DNA of 64,000 nt from Siphonodentalium dalli (lineage: Eukaryota > Mollusca > Scaphopoda > Gadilida > Siphonodentaliidae): the NCBI GenBank assembly GCA_032622095.1, contig CP136061.1:83550324-83614323 (forward strand), given 5' to 3'. A program made the translations under genes and the position numbers. The notes below the pieces were generated by a model. It was not told the origin of the DNA, searched no databases, and worked only from the letters and a program-made list of their open reading frames with translations. This document shows, piece by piece, positions 33,753 through 45,889 of this stretch (positions are counted from its first letter, which is position 1; every line of letters starts with the position of its first letter).

Positions 33753-34272
33753 TTAAAGATGGATTATCTCTTTAAATTACAAATTTGAAATAGTTGCGTG
33801 GGTATAAAATATTAGATATAAACTGACGACCCCTGTCCAGAAAGACTTCCATCAATTAATATTGATTTTATATCGGATATTTTATTGGGACCGTTTATTT
33901 GTCTATGTTTAGAACAGACCATTCGCGTGATACCATATAGTGATATAGGGCATTAGGCCATTCATATGGCTACGTACCAAATGCCCCAGATTGATTGGGT
34001 GTATTGTTTTATTCCATAGTTATAATCGACAATGAGTATAATTAACGTATATTTGTGACAAAATCTGACAATAAAGTTTCTGGTCTCTCTAAACAATAAC
34101 CACTATTGTTCGTTAGCTAAACAACCACACCTTTTAGGCCAGAAAATATTCGAAATAAAATTAGTATTAACCAATAGAAGCATTTCCTGACAAGAGTCTT
34201 CGATTCAGATCTAATATTTTATACCCTGGTAACTATATAATACATGTTTACAAAGAGAGAATCCACCTTTAA
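33753..34272 (-). mobile_element. Family A MITE, full length
   Basis: TTAA at 33753-33756 and 34269-34272, ends AGATGGATTATC / CACCT. Reverse orientation relative to copy 1, with intact TIRs and internal blocks (GGGACCGTTTATTTG, ATTCCATAGTTATAA). Confidence 0.9.
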
Positions 34273-34777
34273 CTATAGGCAGGAGCAGAATCAGTATTAT
34301 TTTCAAGCCACTAGGATCGGGATGGGGAAAAACGTAACAATTCATTGTCAACATAACTTTTGGGTCGATGGATCGTTGATACACTGCTACTACAGGTAAC
34401 GTTTAGTACAGTTTATATTATGCGGAAAAGAAATAAATCAGAAATCACGAGGGATAATGTGAAACGGTCTTAGGCGTAATCAAATATTAAACAGTGTTAC
34501 TCTACATCAATCAATAGAAAAACATTGAGATGCTGTTAGTATCGATACCCACCCTGGTTAAGTGCTCCTGTTATATATAGTATCATACCGTGGGCAAAGT
34601 GGTGCATTGTCGTGGTATTTTTTTAGTCAGAGAGATTCGAGGAAAAATAAACGTATGCATGAAACATTCAGGAATTGATTATGGCCGCTTAATCAAAACC
34701 AACACCAGGCTTTTAGCACATATTTTAAATATATATATATTTTGATAGGTTGGTACATGGCTTCCTTCGATTCTAAC
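34273..34777. other. No feature recognised
   Basis: AT-rich spacer between the family A element and the large foldback. Only a short AT dinucleotide tract (about 34725-34742) stands out. Confidence 0.4.
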
Positions 34778-35789
34778 CACAGAAGTTGGAATCACTGACT
34801 GTTATGCTATTTTTTGAGATTTTTTTGGAGTTCTAGGTATATAGTATTGTCAAGAATGGCAACTCCGATTGTCGAGGTACCCCCAAAACTCTTCACTTCG
34901 ACCCGTGAATTTCAACAACAAAAGCATAATTCTCAGGGTTTTCGGCATATTTCGTTAGAAACATCATTTATCTACAATCTTACCGCGAGCATAGCATCTA
35001 TTCGTTGATTTATTCCAGGTTTTATCGCACTTTAAAACATTTTTGTCACCTGTTAGCTCGGTGGTACCGCCGAAGTTTTCCGGACCTCCTCGTGTGTCTT
35101 CGGCAAAGCGGTTAGTACAGAACTGGCTACCAAAGATGGCTACCAAAATGGTTCGTCGAAAATTGTCAAAATTTGAGTGATATCAACATCAGTACAATTT
35201 TCCAACGCATTGATTCCCATTTATCGGGACAACAATTTTTCAAACAAAGCAGTATCTTCGTTAGATTCAAACCTGATAGTCACACACTAAGAGGGCATTT
35301 TGCAATTATGGCGAGCGATGAGCTCAATTGTTTTCAAATATGTACGAAAATCAGATGTCAATAGCTACGTGCAGACATGATTATCGATGAACGATTGCCA
35401 GTAAACATATGGTCCCAGTGGTTCATTCAGCAAATTGTGTTGCGCAAAAAATGCGTGATATGACATACCAGCTGGTATGATGCTACGCTGAAACCAGGTA
35501 ACATATTCTGATATATAATCAAGCATAAGAGAGAAATATTTCCCATTACAATTCACACAAGAGTCACACAACACCCACGTCCGCTTATATACTTTGAATT
35601 CTAGCTGGTTTATTTGCATCATACGCGGCACTTCACCCATAAGTGTATTGTAAACGTAGCTGTGGATATAACCTCGATCTGACTATATACCTATCGTGGT
35701 CCCGGCCATTCAAGTGTACCCTCCTCGCAACAAGAGAACACTGTTTATTCGAGCGGGGATTATGTCCGTCTTTCCCGACCCATGAATTG
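34778..35789 (+). repeat. Left arm of a 4.7-kb foldback
   Basis: About 1.0 kb, reverse complement of 38455-39447 with only a few percent differences, including a 15-bp length difference near 35460. It runs from CACAGAAGTTGGAATCACTG to CCCGACCCATGAATTG. Short reading frames are preserved in both arms on both strands, so conservation alone does not show coding. I recognise no domain in them. Confidence 0.92.
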
Positions 35790-36732
35790 GTAATTACAAC
35801 TCACATGGTCCCAATGAGGGAATATTCACTCTTATTTGATGATTGATCTATATACATCGCCTATAAATACGAATATTCCCCTCCGCTCACCGCAACTTAT
35901 ATGCTATCAGCATATAAGTGCACGAAGCATGTTATTATGTGTGAACCAGCACATGTTTGTATTACTCTGTATTATATTTTTAAGTACTAACAATTTCAGC
36001 AACGTTTTAAAGGTGAAAAGTCCACCACGGCTACATCTGAAACGTTTATTTCGTATTTACACTGTGTGATAATTGGATTGTTCGCTGGTGATTTTCAGAC
36101 AACCACTTTGTAGTTTATGTGTATCCGATGACCCTTTCAATAATAGTTAATCGTCTCAATATGTTCCGAAAACATCAAGGCTACTTAATTTCTCATTCGA
36201 TTGCTGAAATGATGAAGAGGTTGACGGTCTGCTAGCCCATTTTAAACAATAAATGTCTCCAAATAAATGGTATTTGGTGTAGTTCCGCAGAGTTCATCTT
36301 TTCGAAGTATTTTCCATATGTAGTCAACATTAGTTGTTGTGTTGCATACAGACCGGGCTATAATTTGGACCAGATCAGGCTTTTCCAGATTTTGATCCAC
36401 ACTGTCATGCCATGTGTGCTCCTGAATAGAAATAACTATCTGCTATGCTTTTATTTCTATAGTGCAATGGGCGGATAAAACAAATTGAATCGTGTGCATG
36501 CAACAATAAGGTATATCCGCATGCACCATCCGAACTGCAAACTTGAGGAAATACTTTGTAAACATGTTTATAAATATATCCAGTGATGTTACACAATTAC
36601 CATTCATCTACCCATAAGTGAGGGAGTAATCAACGCTGTAGTTTTATGATTGATTGATCGTTCGGTAGGAATTCCTCCCGATTGTGGTGATCATCATAAC
36701 ATAACGGTCATTATTGGATACTCTGTCTTTAG
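35790..36732. other. Loop of the foldback, left part: no gene recognised
   Basis: Noncoding sequence between the left arm and the LINE relic. No TIR, tandem or protein-like frame seen. Confidence 0.4.
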
Positions 36733-37021
36733 TTATTTGTTGATTATGCCTGGTAGGCAAATTTCTTCAGCACACGTTTTAAATATCTGATATATGAGAT
36801 CAGGACACATGGCCTTATGGGGTTTGATGTTTCGTAGCAATGCAGTTACATCGACGATACTGATCTCAGGTTTGACTATTGCGTCGACTGGTTTTGTTTG
36901 GTCTAGTTCGGGCAGTGAGGTGTTATTTTCCGTGAAGGCTGATTGGAATTGGTCCAACAAGCGAGACCACTGAGTCGCGGCCGTATTGGATTAATCCCGT
37001 CCCGTTCCATGTTTTCAGAGA

Positions 37022-37185
37022 TTCATCCAGCCCAGGTTCCGTGGTTTTAGTGATACAGGTCAGAGTTCTTGAGTAGCATTTACATATATGGAGATTTTTA
37101 ATATTCATGACTTCCATATATGGAAATGCTACTCCAGAACTTTGACCTGTTGCACTAAAACCACATAACCGGGTCTGATGGATCC
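37022..37185. mobile_element. MITE (family G) nested in the LINE
   Basis: Arms of about 74 bp: CCAGGTTCCGTGGTTTTAGT, ACAGGTCAGAGTTCTTGAGT, AGCATTTACATATATGGAG pair with CATATATGGAAATGCTACTC, CAGAACTTTGACCTGTTGCA, CTAAAACCACATAACCGGG. Loop about 10 bp. Confidence 0.85.
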
Positions 37186-37219
37186 AATATGGCGGGAGTT
37201 AGGAGGGTGAATAGACACT

Positions 37220-37606
37220 CTGATCGGTTTTCTGTTGTCAAAGTTATCCAGGTTCCTGAAATTGTTATAAAGTTACCCAGGTTGGAGAGGATTGTGATAA
37301 AGTTATCCTGGTTAATAACATTTCATGTTCAGCAACAAATTATTATTTTTTGCGATCAAAATGACGAACTTATACAGTACTAATATGTCTTAATTTATGC
37401 TTAGTAGAGGTTGTTACTTACCAAAACTGAACAATATTTCCCTCTGTCACTTTTAAATCGAGTGAGATTTGTTTAACCATGTACCTTTATTTTTGGATTA
37501 ACGTACTTGGTTAAACCTGGGTAACTTTGTCACAATTCTCTCCAACCTGGGTAACTTTATCACAAATTTAGGAACCTGTGTAACTTTATCACAGAAAACC
37601 GGTGAG
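37220..37606. mobile_element. MITE (family H) nested in the LINE
   Basis: Arms of about 95 bp. The left arm has CGGTTTTCTGTTGTCAAAGT, TATCCAGGTTCCTGAAATTG, AAAGTTACCCAGGTTGGAGA. The right arm 37512-37606 is its reverse complement (TCTCCAACCTGGGTAACTTT .. CACAGAAAACCGGTGAG). Each arm contains three spaced copies of AAAGTTA(C/T)CCAGGTT. Core about 195 bp, noncoding. Confidence 0.87.
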
Positions 37607-38239
37607 AGTGACATATTCAGCGTGAGTTAGTGGCAGGGCGTATATTATCTTTGCTTTCTCGGTGTCCTCGGTTTTTGGGGAATTACCTTAATTTTCCGTT
37701 GTTGTCGCGTCTCTCCAATGCTTTGGAGTTTTTGTTCCTTTCAGGCCCTTTGTAACGGTGTTGTTTATGTGGTGGATTTCAACTCCTTTGAACTCTGTTT
37801 TTGCATTGAATGCATTCTTATTTGATGTGTTTTGTAGTCGCCACACTGTTTAGATTTTTTGGCGTGTAGTCTATTTCCTTACAAACCTTTTTAAAGTTAC
37901 GCTCCGGTTGTTTCAGTCTGGCCACAGGTATGCATAGGTCAGTCACGACTATACCATGATCGCTGATGGGGTTTTTAACAATGGACGGGTTATTTGTGTA
38001 TAATAGATCAACAATGTATTTTGACGCGTTGTTTATGTATACGTACAAATTTGAGTCTACATTTTTTTGACGGAGAGTTGGGGTAAAGCTTCTTATACTT
38101 CTCTGTCAGCTGCACCAGGTTTTACAATTATTTGCGTCCAGTCTATGCCTGGGCAGTTAAAGTTGCCTGTTAGGATATGGTCTTGTTTTTATCGTTTAGA
38201 ACTTTCTTGGTAGCAGTCTCTAGTACTTCGTGCTCCGAC

Positions 38240-38260
38240 GATATATATATATATATATAC
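38240..38260. repeat. (TA)n microsatellite
   Basis: About ten AT dinucleotides at the 5' edge of the LINE relic. Confidence 0.9.
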
Positions 38261-38454
38261 ATGCACACTGAACACGGACAACCGAAATAGTCGAATATAT
38301 ACTATATATATTTTGGGACCTCTGTGTGTCTTTGTGTTAGCTATTATATATGGCTCAAACTTGCTATCTAAGGGTACAAATCCACGGGAATGGTCACCGG
38401 ACTGCTTCTGAGAACGCAGAGCACTCATTCTCCAATCCCCCGCCACCGCAGTAG

Positions 38455-39447
38455 CAATTCATGGGTCGGGAAAGACGGACATAATCCCCGCTCGAATAAA
38501 CAGTGTTCTCTTGTTGCGAGGAGGGTACACTTGGCCGGGAACACGATAGGTATATAGTCAGATCGAGTTTATATCCACAGCTACGTTTACAATACACTTA
38601 TGGGTGAAGTGCCGCGTATGATGCAAATAAACCAGCTAGAATTCAAAGTATATAAGCGGACGTGGGTGTTTTGTGACTCTTGTGTGAATTGTAATGGGAA
38701 ATATTTCTCTCTTATGCTTGATTATATATCAGAATATGTTACCTGGTTTCAGCGTAGCATCATACCAGCTTGTATGCCTGCGCAACACAATTTGCTGAAT
38801 GAACCACTGGGACCATATGTTTACTGACAATCGTTCATCGATAATCATGTCTGCACGTAGCTATTGACATCTGTTTTTCGTACATATTTGAAAACAATTA
38901 AGCTCATCGCTCGCCATAATTGCAAAATGCCCTCTTAGTGTGTGACTATCAGGTTTGAATCTAACGAAGATACTGCTTTGTTTGAAAAATTGTTGTCCCG
39001 ATAAATGGGAATCAATGCGTTGGAAAATTGTACTGATGTTGATATCACTCAAATTTTGACAATTTTCGACGAACCATTTTGGTAGCCATCTTTGGTAGCC
39101 AGTTCTGTACTAACCGCTTTGCCGAAGACACACGAGGAGGTCCGGAAAACTTCGGCGGTACCACCGAGCTAACAGGTGAAAAAAATGTTTTAAAGTGCGA
39201 TAAAACCTGGAATAAATCAACGAATAGATGCTATGCTCGCGGTAAGATTGTAGATAAATGATTTTTCTAACGAAATATGCCGAAAACCCTGAGAATTATG
39301 CTTTTGTTGTTGAAATTCACGGGTCGAAGTGAAGAGTTTTGGGGGTACCTCGACAATCGGAGTTGCCATTCTTGACAATACTATATACCTAGAACTCCAA
39401 ATTTTTTTTTAAAAATAGCATAACAGTCAGTGATTCCAACTTCTGTG
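38455..39447 (-). repeat. Right arm of the 4.7-kb foldback
   Basis: Inverted partner of 34778-35789. The plus frame at 38600-38827 (GEVPRMMQINQLEFKVYKRT, KYFSLMLDYISEYVTWFQRS) matches the minus frame at 35365-35640 of the other arm, but here a Trp codon is TGA and five codons are lost in frame. No family recognised. Confidence 0.92.
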
Positions 39448-39636
39448 ATTCTAACCATCACAATGTCTCCGTGTCTATAACAAAATCGTTTTCCGACCCA
39501 CCAGAAACTCGTGGGAGGTCCGCGACGTTGTGTGAGATTGACTGCCTCTGTTACTATCAAGCTTCGATATCAACAGCTCGGACATGCATTTCCGGAAAGG
39601 ACCGTAGGCCACTACCTTTACCATATCCGGGTTCGC

Positions 39637-40195
39637 ACAGGGGGGGGGGTGAAAAAAAATTACGGCACGTATGCCGGGGTGGGTGGGTGGTCAAAGCCAC
39701 CAACAAGCAATTTTTTCCGCAACTAAAAAAAAAAATTCCTGCTTGTTTTTGTTAGTGTTTTGGCAATGAGTTGGGCTTCAAAACCACTTTGAATGAGAGA
39801 AATAATTGAATTGTAACTGGTAAACTGACTGCAGGCAGTTATCGTGTTGTATTTTGTTGCAAATTTTGAAATACAAGATGACCGCTGGCAGCCATGTTTT
39901 TTTGGCTGAATGACCTCAAAATGACTCATTCCTATTTACCTGTCCATGTTAACATCCATGATAAATAGTATGCACATAAATTCATATACAGCTGTTTACA
40001 GTGAATTTCCCCCCGCAAATCTCTGTTTTAGTGTTAAAATGGGGGTGGGTGTCAAAAAATGGTCGAAAAAAACTGCCGAAAACGGAAACAAAGTTGGCGG
40101 TGGGGGTGGGCGGGTACAAAAAATGATCGAAAGGGAAAAAATGCCATATGTGCCTGAATTTTTTTTCCAACATCCCCCTGGTTCGCATGGAAATA
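39637..40195 (+). mobile_element. Family D element, uninterrupted copy
   Basis: Ends: G-run, TGAAAAAAAATTACGGCACG, TATGCC (left), and the complement of AAAAAAATTCAGGCACATAT, GGCATTTTTTCCCTTTCGAT (right). It contains the segment 39870-40040 that reappears reversed at 24389-24565. It provides the empty site for the family A insertion at 23890-24388. No coding; several poly-A and poly-G tracts. Confidence 0.75.
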
Positions 40196-40376
40196 ACCTC
40201 AGCCATAAATATACACGATATTCACGTAAAGCTACGGCCCTGGTAATAAGACGATGACTTGGACTCGTTATTATTATATACATGTAGCGCGATTAGGGAG
40301 AATGCAGAGGCGCAAAACAGATGAACAAATCAATAATTCAATAAGCAGTAAGTAGCGATAAATAGTATTAATACCA

Positions 40377-40915
40377 TTAGAGATGGATTATCTCTTTAAA
40401 TAACAAATTTTAAATAGTTGCGTGGGTATAAAATAATAAATATGAACTGAAGACCCCTGTCCGGAAAAGCTTCTATTAATTAATATTGATTTTATTTTGA
40501 ATATTTAATTGGGACCGTTTATGTGTCTATTTTTAGAATAGATAATTCGGGTGATATCGGTACCACATTGCGATATAGAGCATTAGGCCATTCCTATGAC
40601 TACATACATAATTCAAATGTCACAGATTGATTGGTTGTATTGTTTAACTTTGATTCCATAGTTATAAGCGATAATGAGTATAATTAACGTTTATTTGTGA
40701 CAAAATTGTATAATAAAATTTCTGGTTTCTGTTAACAGTAACCGCTATCGTTTGTTAGATAAACAACTACACCTTTTTAGACTAGAAAATATTCGAAATC
40801 AAATTAATATTAATCGATAGAAGCATTTCTAGACAAGAGTCTTCGATTATGATATAATATTTTATACCCCGGTAACTATATAAACCATGTTTACAAAGAT
40901 ATAATCCACCTTTAA
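40377..40915 (-). mobile_element. Family A MITE inserted next to a LINE C-terminus
   Basis: Full length; TTAG (mutated TTAA) at 40377-40380 and TTAA at 40912-40915. TIRs and internal blocks are complete (GGGACCGTTTATGTG; ATTTCTGGTTTCTGTTAACA). The minus-strand LINE frame at 40916-41129 runs into its right end. Confidence 0.88.
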
Positions 40916-41129
40916 GTATTTCACTCATTGTGATAGTATTTTGTTTTATGTTAGTACATGTTGACAGTAATCGCTGTCGCTCGGGTGACAGTCTCTCGCA
41001 TTCGAGAAGATAACGAAATTCATCTCCAATCTTTACAGAGCGGACATAGTCGGTCAGTTTGCTCAGGTTTTCGCCAGCGTGATTACTTGTTCTAAATTTA
41101 CACAATGTAATTCGGTTTACTACGTTCAA
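40916..41129 (-). pseudogene. Non-LTR retrotransposon ORF2 C-terminal fragment
   Basis: The minus frame reads NRITLCKFRTSNHAGENLSK, LTDYVRSVKIGDEFRYLLEC, ERLSPERQRLLSTCTNIKQ. The pattern KFRTSNH .. GDEF(H)YL(F)EC .. R is the post-RT C-terminal region of several animal non-LTR families. Upstream RT sequence is absent and the other side is cut by the family A element. The middle lacks the usual C..C pair. Confidence 0.7.
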
Positions 41130-41757
41130 CGTTAGATACTTTTCAAAAGATAAGTCATGATAAAAAAAATGTTATATCTTACCACGACTGGAGTTCAGTT
41201 TCAGTTTCCCCACTTAATAGAGATTATAGATCAAGTTCCATATACGAGATTCCCCTGTTGTATATGCGCATGTTCAATCACGTGTTTGAAATAGTCAGAT
41301 ATTTGCGATGTCTATTTAATGTGGGAGCCATGCGATCGTGGAAATGGTCGAGCCATTGATATTGTAACACGCTTCTAAACACAAGGGACATTAGCACGAC
41401 TGCGGTAAATAGGAAATAAATCTTAATCAATCATCGTTATCCATACACTTAAGAATGAATGAAATAACGTAACAACAAAATATGCAATATGTATATACCG
41501 ACTGTGTGGTAGCTCGTCAATAAGTGACTTCCGCTATATCGCAATCCACAACCTCACTCAACACATTCCTACTCGACATTCAAGGAACATCCCACTGACA
41601 AGAAAGAGACAAACCATCGAGTAACCAATAATCGATTTATCTAGACGTATACCATCCATGCATATAATCCAGTTAAATGCAACCACTGTGAGATACATAA
41701 TTATTTAGCCGTGCATTGTAAAATGAATCCTGACCGCCTATCGTAACATCTTTTCAT
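41130..41757. other. No feature recognised
   Basis: AT-rich noncoding sequence; no repeats or frames of note. Confidence 0.4.
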
Positions 41758-41893
41758 CTTTAAGGGGGCGGCACTAAGACAGTCTAGCCTGACTATGCCA
41801 CCCCCTCGAATATACAATGTAATATTTGTCAAATGTATCATGTATTAATATGTGTATATTGAAATAAAATATCCTATCCTATTCTATCCTACC
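41758..41893 (+). mobile_element. Probable LINE 3' end with pentamer tail
   Basis: G/C-rich stem-like stretch (GGGGGCGGCAC..CTGACTATGCCACCCCCTCG), AT-rich run, AATAAA at about 41862 and a tail of TATCC/TATTC pentamers (41869-41893). Short tandem 3' tails are typical of CR1/L2-like LINEs and their SINE partners. No ORF2 remains. Confidence 0.5.
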
Positions 41894-42639
41894 ACGGAGA
41901 CTATACAAAACGTCAATGTGAACGTATATTTTTGACTATTTTACTTGTTTTCGTTTGTGTTCGTTGTTTACAGTATTATGTGACTCTCCAATAAAAATGT
42001 TGCTGTCGCCAGAATTGGTGGACAGGCGGTCACAGTATTTTAGCGGTATCGTAAAAGAAAACACTCGTGCGTTAACGCAAGTATTTTTGAATTGTTACCC
42101 GACGTATGCATTTACGCAAATATTTTACGTTACGGGTTGAAAATGTTAAGTTACACAAGAGTATAAACGCACCATATTTTATTAAAAGGGGATTTGGTGT
42201 CAACTAATAGCGACTAGTACAGGACAATAGCAATAACAAAACGTAGACTGTTTAGTCGGAATTGGTTGACCACACCTTAGTGTGTCGATATTTTCTTCTT
42301 CTGAATTGAAGATCGCGAACTGACATGCGAACACAAACCAATCTCCCATTAGTCATCATATGGTTAAAAGTTGAACGGTATTTGTCAAGACTTCAATGCG
42401 TCCTTCTGGGATATATAATTCCGGTATAAAGGTAGTTCAATAATGTATACTATATATACTATTTCGATACCGGGGAAAACTGCGAATATTATTAGGTGTA
42501 TACTGTGGAGGGGAAATAGGCATGTGTAGTATATCAAGTGTATCATATATCACATTGAATATGGCGATGGCGCTTCAATGTGTGTGTATTATGTAGATTG
42601 CTATTAAAAGACTGGCATTGGCGGCATACATTTTAAAAC
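41894..42639. other. No gene; contains a copy of a dispersed repeat
   Basis: 42388-42530 (CAAGACTTCAATGCGTCCTT, TATAAAGGTAGTTCA, TATTAGGTGTA) is a diverged direct copy of 53650-53785. The open frame at 41955-42140 has no support. Confidence 0.5.
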
Positions 42640-42920
42640 AAAGGTAAACCACAGTAAGCCAAGGTCCATTGACGTAACACACTGATATGCCACGGTGCAC
42701 CATGCTGTGTACCGTGGTTTACCACACATCATTCCGCGGTAAACCCAGGTACGGTACATCAACATAACACCTTGGTGTACGTACCGCGGCGGACACATTG
42801 ATGCGCCGTGGTGTACCACGTCGCGTACCAAGGTAACCCAGGTGTATACAAACAACGCATTGGCATACCACGGTGCACCGAGTTGTGTACCATGTGATCC
42901 ACGATAACCAAGGTATGCTT
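42640..42920. repeat. Degenerate GTGGTGTACCACG repeat
   Basis: Many variants of TACCACGG/CCGTGGTGTACCAC and AAGGTAACCCAGG, in both orientations, spaced about 15-30 bp (for example CACGGTGCACCATG 42693, TGTACCGTGGTTTACCACA 42707, GCCGTGGTGTACCACG 42804, CCACGGTGCACCGA 42868). The minus frame across it is open only because the units are near multiples of three. Confidence 0.75.
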
Positions 42921-42934
42921 AACGTATGATATGC

Positions 42935-43197
42935 TTAAAATGGATTATCTCTTTACATAGCAATTGTTAAATAGTTGCGTGGGTATAAAATAGTAAATAT
43001 AAACTAAAGACCCCTGTCCGGAAAAGCTTCTATCAATTAATATTTATTTTATTTCGAATATTTAATTGGGATCGAAATAAAATTAATATTAATCGATAGA
43101 AGCATTTCTGGACAGGAGTCTTCGATTCAGATCTAATATTTTATACCCCGTTTATAACTATATAAAACGTGTTTACAAAAATATAATCCACATTTAA
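42935..43197 (-). mobile_element. Family A MITE, internally deleted
   Basis: Both ends and TTAA (42935-42938, 43194-43197) are present, but the middle of about 275 bp is missing. The junction reads ATTGGGATCGAAATAAAATT. Nearly all that remains is the two TIRs. Confidence 0.88.
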
Positions 43198-43204
43198 TGT
43201 ACAT

Positions 43205-43890
43205 CCTACTATCATAATGCATCATAGTATACTGCCTGTGGGCCAATGCAGAGCCACCCGTGCTCTCCCGTGATATCTTATGACCATATCGCCATTTAAG
43301 GTGTTAACGAACCCGGTCGTGAACGAGACGATTTGTTAATCTTCACCGTTTACGTTTAATAGAGTGTCTGGCTACAATTATTCATCAATATATAGTATAG
43401 TGTCCTGACGCACTTGTGTTCTTTTAGCCAACATAAAGGGGTTAATAAAAACCGGTGGTGGATGACACATCAAACAATTGTTTACAACCTATGCTTTGTA
43501 TTTATCATATTACCACAAGGGCATCATATTATACTGTCCGTGTGGCTATGGGGCCGCATGGGCTTGCCCTGGTTTGCACGAGCTTGCCCGTGCTCTTCTG
43601 GCTCATATCGTACTGGGTTAATGAACCCGGTCGTGAACGAGACCCGCGAGTCAATCTTCGCCGCTTACGTTTAATATATGTCTGGCTACAAGTAGTCATC
43701 GATATGTTATATAATGTCAACACGTCCCTGGATCTGCCCGAGCTCTCTCTCTCTCTCTCTCGTGTTCTTTTAGTCGACAATGGCATTTAAAGGGTTGATA
43801 AACCCGCCGGTAGATGAAACAGCAAGTCAATTAATGTTCACAACCTATGCTTTTTATGTATCCTAATGTCATAAGTCATCACCTCACGGG
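43205..43890 (+). repeat. Tandem repeat, unit about 300-350 bp, two and a part copies
   Basis: Units begin near 43210, 43505 and 43862. Shared blocks: GCATCATA.TATACTG.C.GTG, GAACCCGGTCGTGAACGAGA, TTACGTTTAATA, GTCTGGCTACAA, GTGTTCTTTTAG, ACAACCTATGCTTT, TATGTATC. Unit 2 carries (CT)n at 43743-43761. Diverged, so not recent. Confidence 0.85.
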
Positions 43891-43916
43891 CTCATGGGGT
43901 CGCCTCTGTATCCTTA

Positions 43917-44185
43917 AATTTTAAGGACCACAATGGACATATTAAGTCCCTTTTTGGGACTGACTGTGTCATCCTTGATAGCCCTCAGTATTTATCCTCC
44001 TATTTTCGATTAGTCTGTCCACCTACTGTCCTCTCTAACATCACTATCTTTACAGCCTGTCATAAGCCAACACAAATACATTCTCATTCAAATTTTCAGC
44101 GCTGTCAACTTTATTTATCTTGTAAATATTTATTTTAAAATGCTGATTGAATTTATCAAAATAAAAATCAATCATTCAAAGAGAT
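43917..44185 (+). mobile_element. Possible retroposon 3' end
   Basis: TTAAGGACCACAATGGACAT, GTCCCTTTTTGGGACTGAC (a short hairpin), then a T/C-rich stretch, TTGTAAATATTTATTTTAAA and AAAATAAAAATCAATC at about 44160. The layout resembles a LINE/SINE 3' region, but nothing coding supports it. Confidence 0.3.
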
Positions 44186-45889
44186 AAACAACAAACAAAT
44201 TACGCCGAGAAATTAGTTGACATGGCCTGAACGTTCAACAAGTGTACCGTATCCAATAGTCGGTACCATATATTTTCTGACGCAGGGAACAAAGAAATGA
44301 ACAGAGCTTGCTCATCATTGGTCCTCTTATATATTAGGTTTCGCAACATGTTCTCTTTTTAACCACAGTCCTAGGAATCACTGTCCATGTAATATTAAAT
44401 TTGATTAAAGTACAATAAATCAATGAATATATTACCTCTACTATTTAAAACAACTTACAGTTAGGCAACATCAGATTTTGTTATTATGTAAACCTGTCTC
44501 TCATTGGCTAATACAACTCACAGTGATCTATCACTAAAACGAACTATTGGATTTTTCGTTCGAAAAAAATGCATTTATCTCCCCACAATTGACATGTGAC
44601 AATTAAGTTAATTGTTCTTAATGGGCTCGTTGGGTCATAGCAACTCTACCTGGTCTGAGTTGTACATAAATCGTGATTTTCTATCCAAATATCAGCATAA
44701 ATTCACATTTATTGAAATTGTTGAAAATCATTTTTAATGACGCACAGCAACTTCCGGTAGTGTCTCTCTTCAGTTCGTTATTACACATTACTTATTTAAA
44801 ATTTGCAGCCAAACCCAGCACAAGTTATCTCCCATTGCCCCTCTTGATATGCGGAGCTAACCGGGAGCTTGGAATATAAAATTTGCTTTCACATCTCAAG
44901 GTATCAACCACCCCTAAGGTCCTACTTGAAAACATATAGATATATTAGTTTGAAATGGTCATTTCTACATTTCTCTAGTAATGAGAAGGAGTTAAAATGT
45001 GCACTTAGTAGTGTACAGCAGAGCCAGTTTTAACACACCCGACGTCTGTTTACTCACATCCGTAATCCCTTTTATTCGGATTATCAATGGTTGCGAATAA
45101 GCAAACTGGTATTTATAGAATGGATAATGTTTTTTCCAAAATCGTAAAGATTTCCACCGAGTTCACACCTGAAAGAATATTCGAGTAACTAACAGCTATT
45201 TTCTCGTAAGCGTTCAAGGTACTAACCATCTGAATACACCATCGTTTCAAGAAAAAAATAAGGAAAATGATTATATAAACTCAGAAAGCGCGAATGTTTG
45301 TGTGGCATAACATTTTAACTCTTGTAATTTCGTGAAAGTCATCTGCCAATGAAAATGCAGTATACAAACTTTTTACTTTCCAAACTGTTCTTTATATAAC
45401 TATAATAACTAAATATAAAATATTGATTTAATATTATTAAATAATATTTTATTCAACTAACAGTGATTCCTATGGACTGTGATTTAACAAATTATAGCGA
45501 TCTGGTCATACTAGTGCAGCAAAGACTTCAGTCACCAAAGTTATATGTGTGTGTACCTCCACAGAGAGATGACATTTCGCAGACAACGGTGAACTAGTTC
45601 CGATAAATTTGGAGAGGCGTGTATACACACTGCATCAAGAAATTTACATGCACGGAAGGGATCCCACACGGAAGTGTAACTACATGTAAACCCTCACCAA
45701 CTACATATATGCTTACTTGAAACCTGGTAATTTGAGAGTCCATCCTACATTTAATTAATGATTTAATCAACATAGCTGACTGATAATTAATAATAAATAA
45801 CATCAATTATTATTAACATGAATGACTCTGCAACCAACTCTTAATGACCGACCATATTGTGATATTTGCTAGAAATTATTTACGCGGTC
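44186..45889. other. No gene recognised
   Basis: 1.7 kb of AT-rich noncoding sequence. No TIR, tandem or protein-like frame seen. This would be the 5' side of the finger relic that follows. Confidence 0.45.

Larger units (their letters stand above)
36733..38246 (-). pseudogene. CR1/L2-like LINE ORF2 relic (endonuclease and start of RT), with two nested MITEs
   Basis: Minus strand, in order: about 38246-38185 LETATKKVLNDKNK; after a shift LTGNFNCPGIDWTQIIVKPG (endonuclease block with the catalytic Asn); 38010-37818 IVDLLYTNNPSIVKNPISDH and GIVVTDLCIP (endonuclease C-terminal DH block); a decayed connector; then, beyond two inserted inverted-repeat elements, 36970-36733 LLDQFQSAFTENNTSLPELD, ISIVDVTALLRNIKPHKAMC and PDLIYQIFKTCAEEI (start of the RT domain, KPHKA.GPD block with Gly to Cys). 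The catalytic RT core (YxDD) and 3' end are absent. Several stops and shifts: dead. It lies in the loop of the large foldback. Confidence 0.82.

Noticed and set aside
35365-35640. 91-codon minus frame conserved in the opposite foldback arm
   Set aside because: Conservation is explained by the duplicated arm. Frames on the other strand are kept equally well, and one copy has a stop. No domain recognised, so not called a gene.
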